A stretch of 27,024 nucleotides of DNA from Discostella pseudostelligera (Eukaryota > Bacillariophyta > Thalassiosirophyceae > Thalassiosirales > Thalassiosiraceae), in contig JALLBK010000351.1 in assembly GCA_036940085.1 (NCBI GenBank), positions 1 to 27,024 on the forward strand, written 5' to 3'. Under the pieces are notes generated by a model, which was given only the letters and a program-made list of their open reading frames with translations, was not told the origin of the DNA and searched no databases. The position numbers were made by a program, and so were the translations under genes. Shown piece by piece: positions 1-10,034 of the stretch. Positions within the stretch are counted from its first letter, which is position 1. Every line of letters starts with the position of its first letter.

Positions 1-170
1 CCAGCATCCTACCATGATTTCATATTATTATCATGTTTGTGCTGTGGCACACTTGTCCAGCATGCTCTAATGGTCTGTGCTTCTCCTGACGATATTTAAA
101 TCCTCTGCCGACGTGTTTTTAGGTCCGACGAGAGCTTGCGGCCTATGTCACAGAGATGCAGATTTTGAAG

Positions 171-440
171 TTTAGCAGAGGTGCTGAGTAGGTGCTTTGG
201 TGCTGAGTAGCAGATAAGGAGTAGGTGCAGAGCAGGTGCAGTGTGCAGAGCAGGGTGCAGCTTCAGAGGTGCAGTGGTGCAGTGGTGCAGAGGTGCAGAG
301 GTGAAGATATTGGGGTTTAGCAGATGTGCTGAGTAGGTGCTTTGGTGCTGAGTTGGTGCTGATGTTCAGCAGAGGAGGTGATTGTGCAGGTGATTGTGCA
401 GGTGCAGAGGAGCAGGTGCAAAGCACTGGTGAGCATGTCA
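171..440. repeat. GGTGCAG/GGTGCTGAG degenerate tandem repeat with 145-bp duplication
   Basis: The stretch is built from variants of GGTGCAG, GTGCAGAG and GGTGCTGAGTAG. A block starting TTTAGCAGAGGTGCTGAG at 171 recurs with few changes at 316, so an approximately 145-bp unit has been duplicated on top of the short repeat. The open frames across it (for example 172-450 on the minus strand) are Ser/Pro/Cys/His-rich translations of the repeat and are not credible genes. I see no gene signal here. Confidence 0.75.
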
Positions 441-860
441 GTGTCAGCATGATTCTTGGTCAGCATGGAGCAGACTTTGCCTTGTTGTCACTGCAGTTTG
501 CCATTTTTTGAAATGAGGATGATTAGTCTGGTGCATTTTCTCAGTTGCACTTTTCAACTGAGGGTGTGCCAAGCTGGCTGTGCATGGTCTCCATGCATTT
601 GGTCAGGAGCAATCATCTTGGTCAGGAGGAGTATTGGTCAGCATGATTTGTCTTGAGTCTTGTTCAGCATGTGTCATCATTCTGACTAACACAAACAATT
701 TGGACATTGGTCAATATTATCGTTGGGCAGCATTCTTCTTGGTTGTCTTGGTTCTCAGCATGATTGGTCTGCATTCTTAGTCAGCATTGCTCTGCAATCT
801 GCAAGGAGATAATCTATTAGCTTCACCAACCCCTTTCACAATCCACAGGCTGGTCCTCAG
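441..860. repeat. Dispersed TTGGTCAGCATG-type degenerate repeat
   Basis: Variants of the words TTGGTCAGCATG, TTGGTCAGGAG and TTCTCAGCATGATTGGTC recur irregularly about every 20-60 bases between roughly 449 and 860. They look like an old, diverged minisatellite continuing from the GGTGCAG block. No coding potential stands out: the short frames at 456-656 and 580-780 are translations of the repeat. Confidence 0.5.
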
Positions 861-1349
861 CATTGTTGGTCACCATCCCAAGTACAACATTGCTGTGGGG
901 ACATAAGCTATCATCAATATCAATATGGTGATGGGCACACCAGCAGATGACATCACTAATACCCCTACCCTTACTATACTACCCAGAACAACCATGTTTT
1001 ACATAAATAATGAATATGGCAAACTCCTCTCCATGCTCATGCCTACCACTATGACACTGCTGCTATGGGTTGTTGGATGTCATGCAGTAGGACCAACATG
1101 GGATTTGCCACTTGCAAGAAGTTGCAGAGACAAAACTGAGTCATCCCTTAGTCACCGACCAAGAAGTCTTAACCACCAAGCGCAAGGAGTAGCCACGATG
1201 AATTACCTCCACCAATCAATTCTGATGTGATTGACATCAATCATGATGGGTGACAATGATTAGCCCAGATCAGGCTTGATTTCTACGGTTTGCGATCACT
1301 GTACTCTACATATGAATATTCCAGTAACTGATGGAAGCTTATTTCCAAT
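861..1349. other. Intergenic stretch, no supported gene
   Basis: This is the 3' flank of the minus-strand ABC transporter gene. A 101-residue ATG-initiated frame at 925-1230 (+) exists but has no motif I recognise and no obvious codon-usage support. It could be random or a fragment of a decayed mobile element. No RNA gene or terminal repeat was seen. Confidence 0.4.
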
Positions 1350-4300
1350 TCATGTATTAACAAAATTGAATTTCATGAGACAGACCCATGTTCCTATGAG
1401 AGCCAATATATTCCACGCCGCAAGAATTCCAACATCAATTCCACGATTCGAGGCGCTAAATTTGTCACCAAAGAAGAACGTGGCAAACTCAATCATTGAC
1501 CCATTGCATTGTCCACCATCGTTATCGATAGAACAGCCAAGGAAGAACCAAAACGGGCTCCCGGGGGATGCAACCACAGCGGCAGTGATATCCTGAAACT
1601 GCGAAAAGATTATTCTTTGGACGGAATTGACGATAGATGTACAGGTGAGAATACGATGCGATGACAATTCATGACTATGGAATAGCAGCAGACTGACCCT
1701 TCTAGCGCGTATCGGGATGCATTTATCCAGAGACCCAACCAAAAGAAGCTGAAGAAATTTTGGGGGAGGACGACGAAACCCGCATAGAACAGATTAAGGC
1801 CAATCCACACGCCCTGGAGTGCACCCACTGTCTTTTCATCTCTAACGAGACACATGAAGCATTGCGCAAAGAAGGAATACGATGCCGTGTGCAAGAGGAA
1901 AAAACATACAAACCACATAAAATTTCCCAATGACGTGAAGAGTCCAGTCTGAATTATGACGACATGATCGAGGGAATTCTGATGAGTTGACAACTACAAA
2001 CAACAAAGTCAAAGACCAATTAATAATACTCACAGTTGCACAGTAGATGAACACGTAAAGTACAGCCATGAGCAGCAAATATGGAAGCTCTGCCACCACC
2101 ATCCCAATGAACATGGCATCATGCCCGATCATCCCAGATGCTCTGTGCTTGTAGAATACGTCACGCACTCGTTTTGCCACGGGGATAGCCATCGTCATGG
2201 CTGAAATGAATGAGAAGCAAGAGTTAAGGAGAGACCACGAGCGAAACAATTTAGGCATAGATATGCTTACCTGTTGTACCAATTACATTCAGAGAAAGAA
2301 ATACCGTTCCAATTAGTGCAGCAGCGTTATCTTCAGTCCACAGCACATCTTCCTTTCTCCAGGCTGTATTGAGAAACACCGACCCAATCAGGAACGCGTA
2401 CAGAATTGCAACCACAATCCGAGTCATGTTGTACGGAGCACTTTGAGCGGCAAAGGGAGTGTTGGAGTTTGAGCTCTGCATTATGTTTGAACGTCAAGAA
2501 ATTACAACAGCGCAAGTTTACTCACGATCTTCTGTAGATTGTAAGCATCCGCACACAGATCAGGCGTACTCTCTCGCTGAATGGAGTGGAATATGTTGAT
2601 GAGAACGCAAGTTTCAGTTTGTTGTCTGCAGCTGTTCGAATGCGTTCGATTTGTGCGCGAACACTAGAGTACTGTTCAGATTCTTTGTAGAGCTCGGCCC
2701 AATCTGTTTCATTTGATGTGTGCTCGCCAGCATATGCACGAAGGACCCAAGCGGCTGGATTTTCTTGACGCTCTATTTGCTTGGCTCCCCTCTCCTCGAA
2801 ATATTGAATCATCTTGCTACTCTCCTTTCCGAGCTCACCAAAGAAGACTACATTTCCTCCCTTTTTCAACAGGATAAGGTCATCGAACAATTCGAACACA
2901 GCTGATGAAGGCTGATGGATTGTAGCTACTACGGTCTGCAAGAAAAAGCAAGATGGTTGACAGGGTAAATCGATGCGAGGGAAGATCGAAAAAAGGAGGC
3001 AAACAATAATTTCTTACCCTGCCACTGTCGGCAATCCGCCTCATAGCTCTTATCACAACCAAAGCACCCCTTGCGTCGAGACCTGTGGTAGAGTAGAGTA
3101 ACGAGAATCAAGATGAGTTCGCGTGAAATAACGAGACCCACGGAGCTTCGTAAACTCACCTGACGTCTGAGAAAAGTAAATTTGTCGTCGGGGAGGGCGA
3201 AAAAAGGGAAGGAAGAATGATTGACACATCCCGATCAGTTTCACAAACTTACCGGTTCGTCAAGAAAAATTACAGAAGGGCTACCTGCAAGCTCGCAAGC
3301 GATGGCAAGCCTCTTCCTTTGTTCAAATGTTAGCCCCCCCTCTTCAAAGCTACCAACCTGAAGCGTCTGAATAGACGTGAGCTCCATAATTTCAAGAACG
3401 TGATCGACAAATCGCATTTTGGTGGCATCGTCGCGAATGGCAGGATTCTTTGCATCTAGGCGAAGCCTTGCCGAAAAAGCAACCGTTTCTCTTATTGTGA
3501 GTTCCGGTTGCTGAACATCAAACTGCTCAACGTAACCAGAACTTCTAAGGAAAGATGTTCGCTCCTGCTCGAATCCGTTCAATTCAATTTTCCCCATGAT
3601 CGACCCAGAGGTCTTTCGCATAGCTATCACGTCCATCAGTGTTGTCTTACCCGCTGAAATATTTCGGGCAGCATTAGTTGTCAGAGTAGGATTGATGGTT
3701 GAGCTATCGGAAAGTCAAAATGAAAGAATCATACCTCCAGATGATCCCATCAATGCGCACATTCGACCAGCCCTAAATACCCCGCTGACCTCATTCAACA
3801 AGCGGAGCTTGTCTTTTGACGTTGAAGCCGTCACCTCATAAACTAGATTGTCAAATGTTACGTCCGCTGGGGTGAATGGAATGCTGAACTCTTCGGTTTT
3901 CTTCATAACTCCGATGTTTACTCTCCCATCTATGCTCGGTCTATCGGGCTCAATGCGAATGTATCTGAGTGCGTACCAAGTGACGAACCCAAACAAGAGA
4001 GTATATGGGACAAGAAAGGCGAATGTGTATCCTATCCAATCATTCTCTTCTTGCCATCCTCGCGAATCAAGAGCAGCATGTCCTAAGGTTAGCGTAAATC
4101 CGTCGACATCACATGAATACCCTGAAAACTTCGATGACAAGAACTGATTCGACGCCATGCCCTGCTGCGCCCATGCCATGGGATTGGCCCAAAAGAGCCA
4201 TTTCCAATAGCTTGGAATCGCCGATGGGAATACAATGAACCCAGAGGTTAGTGTAAGGAGTAGGTATAAGAGAGTGCCGACTCCCTGCACATTGGCCTTC

Positions 4301-7058
4301 TTCGGTAGAGTCTGGGCCAGTACTCCGTACAACATTTTCAATGAGAATTTGTAAGCTAGATGGAAGACAGACAAAAGAAGTGAGTTTGTCAGAATACAAG
4401 AGAGGGCAAGCAATCAGGAAACGATACGCACCAATGAGAATTGCTAAAAAGACAAAAAATGCCCGAGCTTCATAGGCAAGTCCAGCTATGAAGTAGAAAG
4501 GCAACCCAAACGCGATTATTTCCATGGCGAGCAGCGGAAGTTGCGAAATCTGTTTGCCAAGAAGAAATGCGCCAGCTTGGAAGAATCTTGCATCGGCGTG
4601 TTTATAGTAAATCAACCTTCCATCGACCTCATCTGGAGTACCAGTAAGCGTTCCCAACAATATGTGAAAAGAAGTCAAGAAAATCGAGCTGTATGTGCCT
4701 GCCAACAACTTGTTATAGGCTATGCGGGTGATGAAAGCGATACAATTAGCATTTGTTCATAGATTGCAGATCGCCAGAGCATAGATGACTAACTGGACTC
4801 ACATTGAGATGTTTCAGGTGTTAATCCTTCGTCGGGACATCCTTGGGTAAAAAAATCAGCGATTGAGTCCGAATCATTGATACTACTCGGGAAAGCAGCC
4901 GACTGCAAAAAGATCATTGCCATTCCAATACCCATCCCAAAATTCTCGATGGTCTTGCCTATGAGAAACTCTTTGTCTCGCTTAAGCAATGTGAGGTTCC
5001 TCGTTACATTGAGTCTGACGCTTGTCCAGAAAGGATTGCTGTACTCATGCTTGATATCCTCCGGAACATTGCAATTGTACTGGCCTACTCCATCCGACTG
5101 CAGAGGCCTCTCTTCATCCACATCCTCCAATTTGTCTCCATTCCAGCTGAAACTCACGGGAGATGATAGTTCTGCTACTATTTCACCGTGCCGATCACTA
5201 GACCGGAATGCCTCCGCGAAGGCATGTGCAGAATAATGCTTGTCCATCGGACTTTCATTGGCATTGAACATCATTTCACCATCCGGGGTGGCAACAGATT
5301 GTAGAAAATCAGCCACATCCATGGTGTTTGGCGGACGGTATCCCAATTCACTGAAGTAGTCCAAGACATCGTCGATTGGACCAGCGTAAATTACGTGGCC
5401 TTCCGCCAATAGGATGACCTCATCGAAAAGGCTGAATGTTTCTGGACCGGGTTGTAATAAACTCACAATCCGCGTCGTCCCGGCAGCCTTTGCAAACGAT
5501 ACAATCGAGCTGGACGTAGAAATGTCAAAAGGAATGGGACGCGGAATCGATCAGAAATAAATACAGTTCAACCAGATGCAGATGCGCAGGAAATGACTCA
5601 AAGAACAACACATAATCTCCATCCTTCGATCAGTGTACTCACCTACTAATATCATACGTCACAGCAGCATCCAACCCCGTCGATATCTCATCGGCACATG
5701 CTACCGGATTTTGCTCCACCATCATCTCACCCAACGTCACCCGACGTCTCTGTCCTCCACTCACTCCACGATTATTGGCATCACCGACATATGTGTCACG
5801 GCAGACGGCAAGATCAAGACCGTCAATGGTCAAGCTCTCAGAAAGGATTCGTTCCGAGTCAACTTCTTCGCTGCCAGTGCCAGTAGTCGTAGTCGTCGAC
5901 TTCTTCTTCTTCGTTCGCGTGGTAGTATCCACCCCAATGCGACAATTTGCAGCGAAGTCGAATGTTTCTTGTACGGTGAGGAATGGAGCGTGATTGTCCA
6001 GCTGACCGACGTAGCTGACAATATTTTGGAGAACCATATCCGGTGCATCCTTGCAGAAACAAAAGAAACACGCGTATAATTAGGAGGAGGCATGAGAAAA
6101 AGTAGAGTGCATCGATGAATGCATCATTCAAACAATGGTAACCTACCTCCATCGAAACTCCATTGTACTCAATCCGTCCCTCACAATACGACTTGTTGCT
6201 GCTACTGTTCTTTAATCGTCCAGCAATGGCTTTGAGCAAACTAGTCTTGCCACATCCTGGTGGTCCCATGACAAGATATGTCCTCCCCGGTTTCAATACC
6301 AAGGAAATGTGTTTCAGAATGTACTTTTCTTCGTAGTGACCAAATACATCTTTCCACTGTGGAGGCGCAGGGGTCATTATTATTTGTGTGCAAGCGGATT
6401 TATGCAAAACAAATGAAAAAGTGATAAATAATCAAGTGAGGTTGAGTTGAGTGTGTCTTTGTTTTAATCGGCATAGCAAACATTCAATAGCAATTGTCTC
6501 TCCCCACAGGCACACATGGACACATACCTGTCGCTTGCCAGTAGCCAGTTCCACAGCATTCTTCATAATGTTCGTACCAACATAGCACGGACTGGTATTG
6601 AACACAGTCTTGATGGAGGGTGCATCGACACGTACAGGTACATGATAGGAGTAATCCTTGATGCGTACTTCCACCTTTTGCAGGGTGGGCGCTTGTTTCC
6701 CACCCTCACCCACAATTGATGCACCAATGCGCCGTTTCGACTTAGCATCACGAATGGTGGAGAGACGACGGCGAAATTCAGTTATGTCCACGTCAGCAGT
6801 GTTTGTATCAGTGGCTGTGTCAGTAGAACTGGTAGCGGCTGCATCGTTACGAGGCGTCGAGGTGGGGGAGGCACCACCACCAACAAGGGAGGAGGTGAAG
6901 GCAGTAGACGAATCCTCCAATCGAAGACACGTAATTCGTCCTCGACGCAAGCTTGATAGATAATCCGGACGGGAGGCTTGAAATGGGGCGAAGACGTTAG
7001 TAGTGTCCCCCCGTTCGAGGGCCGTGCCGCTTTCACCGTCGTCGTCGGCGGCCGCCAT
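1350..7058 (-). CDS. Full-size ABCG/PDR-type ABC transporter, 14 exons
   Basis: The product is an ATP-driven membrane exporter, layout NBD1-TMD1-NBD2-TMD2, 1520 residues. My exons (minus strand) are 7058-6528, 6356-6147, 6049-5643, 5509-4803, 4719-4432, 4355-3735, 3653-3253, 3166-3160, 3082-3018, 2935-2526, 2473-2271, 2200-2034, 1978-1698 and 1614-1350. They total 4563 nt, an exact multiple of three. NBD1 has Walker A GPPGCGKTS (residues 208-216), signature VSGGQRRR (about 343) and Walker B VACADE (about 363-368). NBD2 has GSSGAGKTT (918-926), a diverged signature LTFEQRKR, Walker B ending FLDEP (to 1055), then TSGLDARG. TMD motifs include NPMAWA and SRYALEG. The start ATG has ACCATGG context. 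The exon-13 acceptor is ambiguous (1979 or 1994), but both keep the frame. NBD1 carries a Thr/Lys-rich insertion (about 289-305). PDR transporters commonly export lipids, sterols or drugs; the substrate cannot be read from sequence. Confidence 0.93.
3160..3166 (-). other. 7-nt microexon (exon 8 of the ABCG gene)
   Basis: Exon 7 ends at codons for D-E-P followed by GTAAGT. Exon 9 starts GT CTC GAC GCA (rest of Gly, then L-D-A). The only sequence between them that restores the invariant T-S-G-L-D motif is ACGTCAG at 3166-3160, flanked by TTTTCTCAG on one side and GTGAGT on the other. It supplies Thr1056, Ser1057 and the first base of Gly1058. The flanking introns are 86 and 77 bp. Without it the frame breaks in the Walker B/D-loop region. 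Confidence 0.88.
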
Positions 7059-7461
7059 GGTTCATGATGATGTCTACCTATGTCTGTATGTCTGCAGCGC
7101 AGCTGGATCGGAGGCACCCCAAGAACGGGGCTCTTACGATGGACAGGCGAATTATTCAAATTCTACTTACACCTGTCCGTCGTTATCTCCCCGTGATCTT
7201 TTGTTTTGGCGGGAGACAGATAGAGAGCGTCAAGCACAAAAAGTACAAAGTGCTGCCGCTTTTTTGGCGGGAGAGTGGAGTCATTCACCATCCCCTTCAA
7301 GTTCCACGTTGCACCACCCAAAGCAAAGCAGCAAGCAAGAAGAAGCAAGATCAAGCCCAAATCACAAATCAACAACTTTATCGATCGATCGGTATTGGTA
7401 ATACTCTATCGATGCCATAATAAATCATATCCTCAACAACAACAACAACAAACCAAAGACC
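7059..7461. promoter_or_regulatory. Divergent promoter of ABCG transporter and GH5 enzyme, with two TTTTGGCGGGAGA boxes
   Basis: The 403-bp gap separates the start codons of two divergent genes. TTTTGGCGGGAGA occurs at 7204-7216 and again at 7262-7274 in the same orientation, 58 bp apart, and resembles the classical E2F site TTTGGCGGGAAA. A (CAA)6 run at 7434-7451 lies just 10 bp before the GH5 ATG and would give an unstructured leader. ATCGAT words cluster at about 7381-7412. No clear TATA box was seen. Regulatory function is inferred from position and motif only. Confidence 0.5.
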
Positions 7462-9588
7462 ATGGTGATCCTGATCAAAGATGGCGAATTCGTCGACGAA
7501 CACGGCCGAATCTTGAACCTACGCGGTGTGAATGTTGCCGGATCCTCCAAAATCCCTTACACCAGCAACAACATTTCCAGTAGCACTGTTGGGAAAGACG
7601 TGACATTTGTCGGTCGACCCTTCCCCCTCTCGGAGGCATCCGTGCATTTCACTCGACTACGTGCCTGTGGCTACACATTCATTCGATTTATTGTAACTTG
7701 GGAGGCCATTGAGCATGCTGGTCCAGGCATCTATGACACAGAGTATCTCGATTATATCCGTCAAGTCCTCGAGAAGGCAAAAGAGTTTGGCATTCGAGTA
7801 TTTATCGATCCACATCAAGATGTATGGAGTCGATGGACTGGAGGGGATGGTGCACCATTGTGGACATTGGAAGTGGTGGGCTTTGATGTGGATAATTTCC
7901 CATTGTGTGATGCAGCATTGTGTCAACAGACTTATGGGCACGGGCAGAGTACGCCCGAACAAGAATTTAGGCGTGCTGCTGGCGATGAAGAAAATGCAGG
8001 AACACTGAAGTTTCCAAAGATGATTTGGCCGACGAATTACTTCAAATTAGCATGTGCTACCATGTTCACTCTATTCTGGGCGGGGAAACGACTTGCACCT
8101 CATTTCATGGTCAATACTGGCAAGAACGGGGAGGAGAAAATCAACATTCAAACATACTTGCAAACGCACTACATCAATTCCATGGCCGAGTTACTCAAGC
8201 GTCTGATTGGTCTCGATAATATCGTTGGCATCGGAACAATGAATGAGCCACACTCCGGTTACATCAATGTTGCAGATATATCACGTGGATTTGATCAATC
8301 GTTAAAGTATGGACTCACACCCACACCCATCCAGGGGATGTGTCTTGGAGAGGGACATGCTCAAAAAGTAGGAGAATGGTCCAATGGGATGATGCAATAT
8401 ATCCTCGGAAGGCCCGATCGGTGGGTGATGGTGGATCCAAAGGGGAAAAAGGCGTGGAAAGATCATGGTTCAGACAGCCATGGAGGCAATTCGAACGGCT
8501 GCGTTTGGAGACAAGCCGGAGTGTGGGACATCAACGCTCAAACTCTCAAGCCCGAACTACTTCAACCCCATTATTTCGCCAATATCGACTTTGGAAAGGA
8601 ATGTTATGTGCCATTTGCAGCCGACTATGCCAATGCTATGCGTGCGGTATGGAAGACACCACCCTCGGAATCACCATCCCAGCCGTTATTGATCTTCTTG
8701 GAGCTTCAACCGGTGGATTTCAGCTTGATGCCATTTCCTCAAATTTCGTCCAAATCCCATGAAGGACTCGTTGACGTAGTGAACGCCTCCCATTGGTACG
8801 ACGGTATCACCGTCTTCACCAAGTCCTGGCGATCATACTTCTCCTTTAATACCCAAACACTCCGTCCTCTTTTTGGATACAATAGTATTTTCAAGACGCA
8901 CGTGAGTCACATAGCAGCTATCAAACGATTAGGCGTCGAGAATATGGAGAATTCACCAACCTTGATTGGAGAGTGCGGTATTCCTTTTGATATGAATGGT
9001 GGCAAATCGTATCGCGGCTCTGGTTCTAAGTGTGCGAATGTCAATGGCGCTCCAGACTCCTTTGGTCAACAAACTACCGCTATGGATCATACCATACGGT
9101 GCATGGAGGCAAATCTAGCATCGTTTACTTTATGGAACTATACTCCAGATAATACAAATGCGGAAGGCGACTTATGGAATGGTGAGGATTTGAGCATATA
9201 CAGTGCCGAGCAAAAGATTGGTCGGAATGAGGAGGATCCCTACTTCATCTACGATGGATTGCGTGCTGCCCGAGCGGTGGTGAGGCCCTTTGCTCAATGT
9301 ATTGCTGCCCAACCCCTAGAGAACAAACTTGACATGAAAAAGAGGGTGTTTAGTTACCGAGGAATTAGCAATGGTGGTGGTGAGACGAAAAAGGTTGATG
9401 TGCCTACTGAAATCTTTGTCCCAAAGTTGTGGTGTATGGTGGAATCAGATATGAAGATTAGTATTTCGCAGGGGCGGTTTGAGGTGGAAGAGCATAAACA
9501 CTGGTTCACTGTAAAGTATTGGCATTCCGAATCTGAAGGTGAACATTCTTTGGAGATTAGATTTTGCTTGACTTCAAGTAGATCTTGA
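7462..9588 (+). CDS. GH5 family steryl-glucosidase / glucosylceramidase-like glycoside hydrolase
   Basis: An intronless 708-residue enzyme. It opens with D-G-x-F-V-D-E-H-G-R and LRGVNVAG, the usual start of endoglycoceramidase-related GH5 proteins. FIDPHQDVWSRWTGG lies at about 114-128. TMNEPHSGY places the acid/base Glu at about 262, and LIGECGIPFDMNGG places the nucleophile Glu at about 504. About 110 C-terminal residues after the barrel fit the beta-sandwich domain typical of this group. Both catalytic glutamates are present, so it should be active. The closest characterised group I know is the fungal EGCrP/steryl-beta-glucosidase type (GH5_12), which removes glucose from ergosteryl glucoside or glucosylceramide; the exact substrate is inferred. 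No signal peptide is visible, which suggests a cytosolic or organellar-surface enzyme. The start ATG (ACCATGG) follows a CAA-repeat leader. It is divergent from the ABCG gene. Confidence 0.88.
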   Translation: MVILIKDGEFVDEHGRILNLRGVNVAGSSKIPYTSNNISSSTVGKDVTFVGRPFPLSEASVHFTRLRACGYTFIRFIVTWEAIEHAGPGIYDTEYLDYIRQVLEKAKEFGIRVFIDPHQDVWSRWTGGDGAPLWTLEVVGFDVDNFPLCDAALCQQTYGHGQSTPEQEFRRAAGDEENAGTLKFPKMIWPTNYFKLACATMFTLFWAGKRLAPHFMVNTGKNGEEKINIQTYLQTHYINSMAELLKRLIGLDNIVGIGTMNEPHSGYINVADISRGFDQSLKYGLTPTPIQGMCLGEGHAQKVGEWSNGMMQYILGRPDRWVMVDPKGKKAWKDHGSDSHGGNSNGCVWRQAGVWDINAQTLKPELLQPHYFANIDFGKECYVPFAADYANAMRAVWKTPPSESPSQPLLIFLELQPVDFSLMPFPQISSKSHEGLVDVVNASHWYDGITVFTKSWRSYFSFNTQTLRPLFGYNSIFKTHVSHIAAIKRLGVENMENSPTLIGECGIPFDMNGGKSYRGSGSKCANVNGAPDSFGQQTTAMDHTIRCMEANLASFTLWNYTPDNTNAEGDLWNGEDLSIYSAEQKIGRNEEDPYFIYDGLRAARAVVRPFAQCIAAQPLENKLDMKKRVFSYRGISNGGGETKKVDVPTEIFVPKLWCMVESDMKISISQGRFEVEEHKHWFTVKYWHSESEGEHSLEIRFCLTSSRS

Positions 9589-10034
9589 TCAAGTAAATTG
9601 GATGTCGAGAGTGTTTCCAAGTTGAAGGCGATGATCAATTTGATTGAGGGTGTATCGACCGTTGTTCTTTTGCCAATTTGTATTAACAGAACTACTTAGT
9701 GCAAAACTAGAACCAATGCATCCTTGGCCCTCTTATCCATTCATCATCGGTCATCAAGGGTCATCGCGCCCCCTGCAAAATTAATTGAAAAGCACACTGC
9801 CACGTGTAAGGTGTCTGACCACGGTGACTCAGTCTGTTCGTCGATGGCATCTCTCCCTCTCTGTCCGTCGACCGGTGACCCACTGCCACGTGGCCGCAGG
9901 TGGCCGCCGACCGCCGGGCCGACGGAAGGACATGTTTTTGAGCATGGGGACCATGAGATCCAAAATCATAGTAGGGTGTTAGAGCTAGTAGCGGACGCTC
10001 GCCACCACATTGCTCCACTATCCCCATCGTCACC
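9589..10034. promoter_or_regulatory. Intergenic region with two identical CACTGCCACGTG elements
   Basis: The region holds the 3' flank of the GH5 gene and the upstream region of the next plus-strand gene. The 12-mer CACTGCCACGTG, containing the palindromic G-box/E-box CACGTG, occurs at 9795-9806 and 9881-9892 in the same orientation, 86 bp apart. A TGACTCA word lies between them (about 9825-9831). From about 9885 to 9930 the DNA is unusually GC-rich for the window. CACGTG is a known bHLH/bZIP core; use as a promoter element here is inferred. Confidence 0.45.

Noticed and set aside
172..450. 92-residue minus-strand frame rich in Cys, Ser and Pro
   Set aside because: It coincides exactly with the GGTGCAG repeat block, and the residue pattern follows the repeat unit.
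171..860. CRISPR array
   Set aside because: The repeats are degenerate, of unequal spacing and without unique spacers of constant length, and the surroundings are eukaryotic.
925..1230. 101-residue plus-strand frame, considered as a mobile-element fragment
   Set aside because: No reverse transcriptase, integrase or transposase motif and no terminal repeats; not enough to call a gene or element.
1979..2033. 40-bp intron using the acceptor at 1994 in the ABCG gene
   Set aside because: Both acceptors keep frame, but a 40-bp intron would be shorter than every other intron in the window (minimum 52 bp); the 55-bp choice is preferred.
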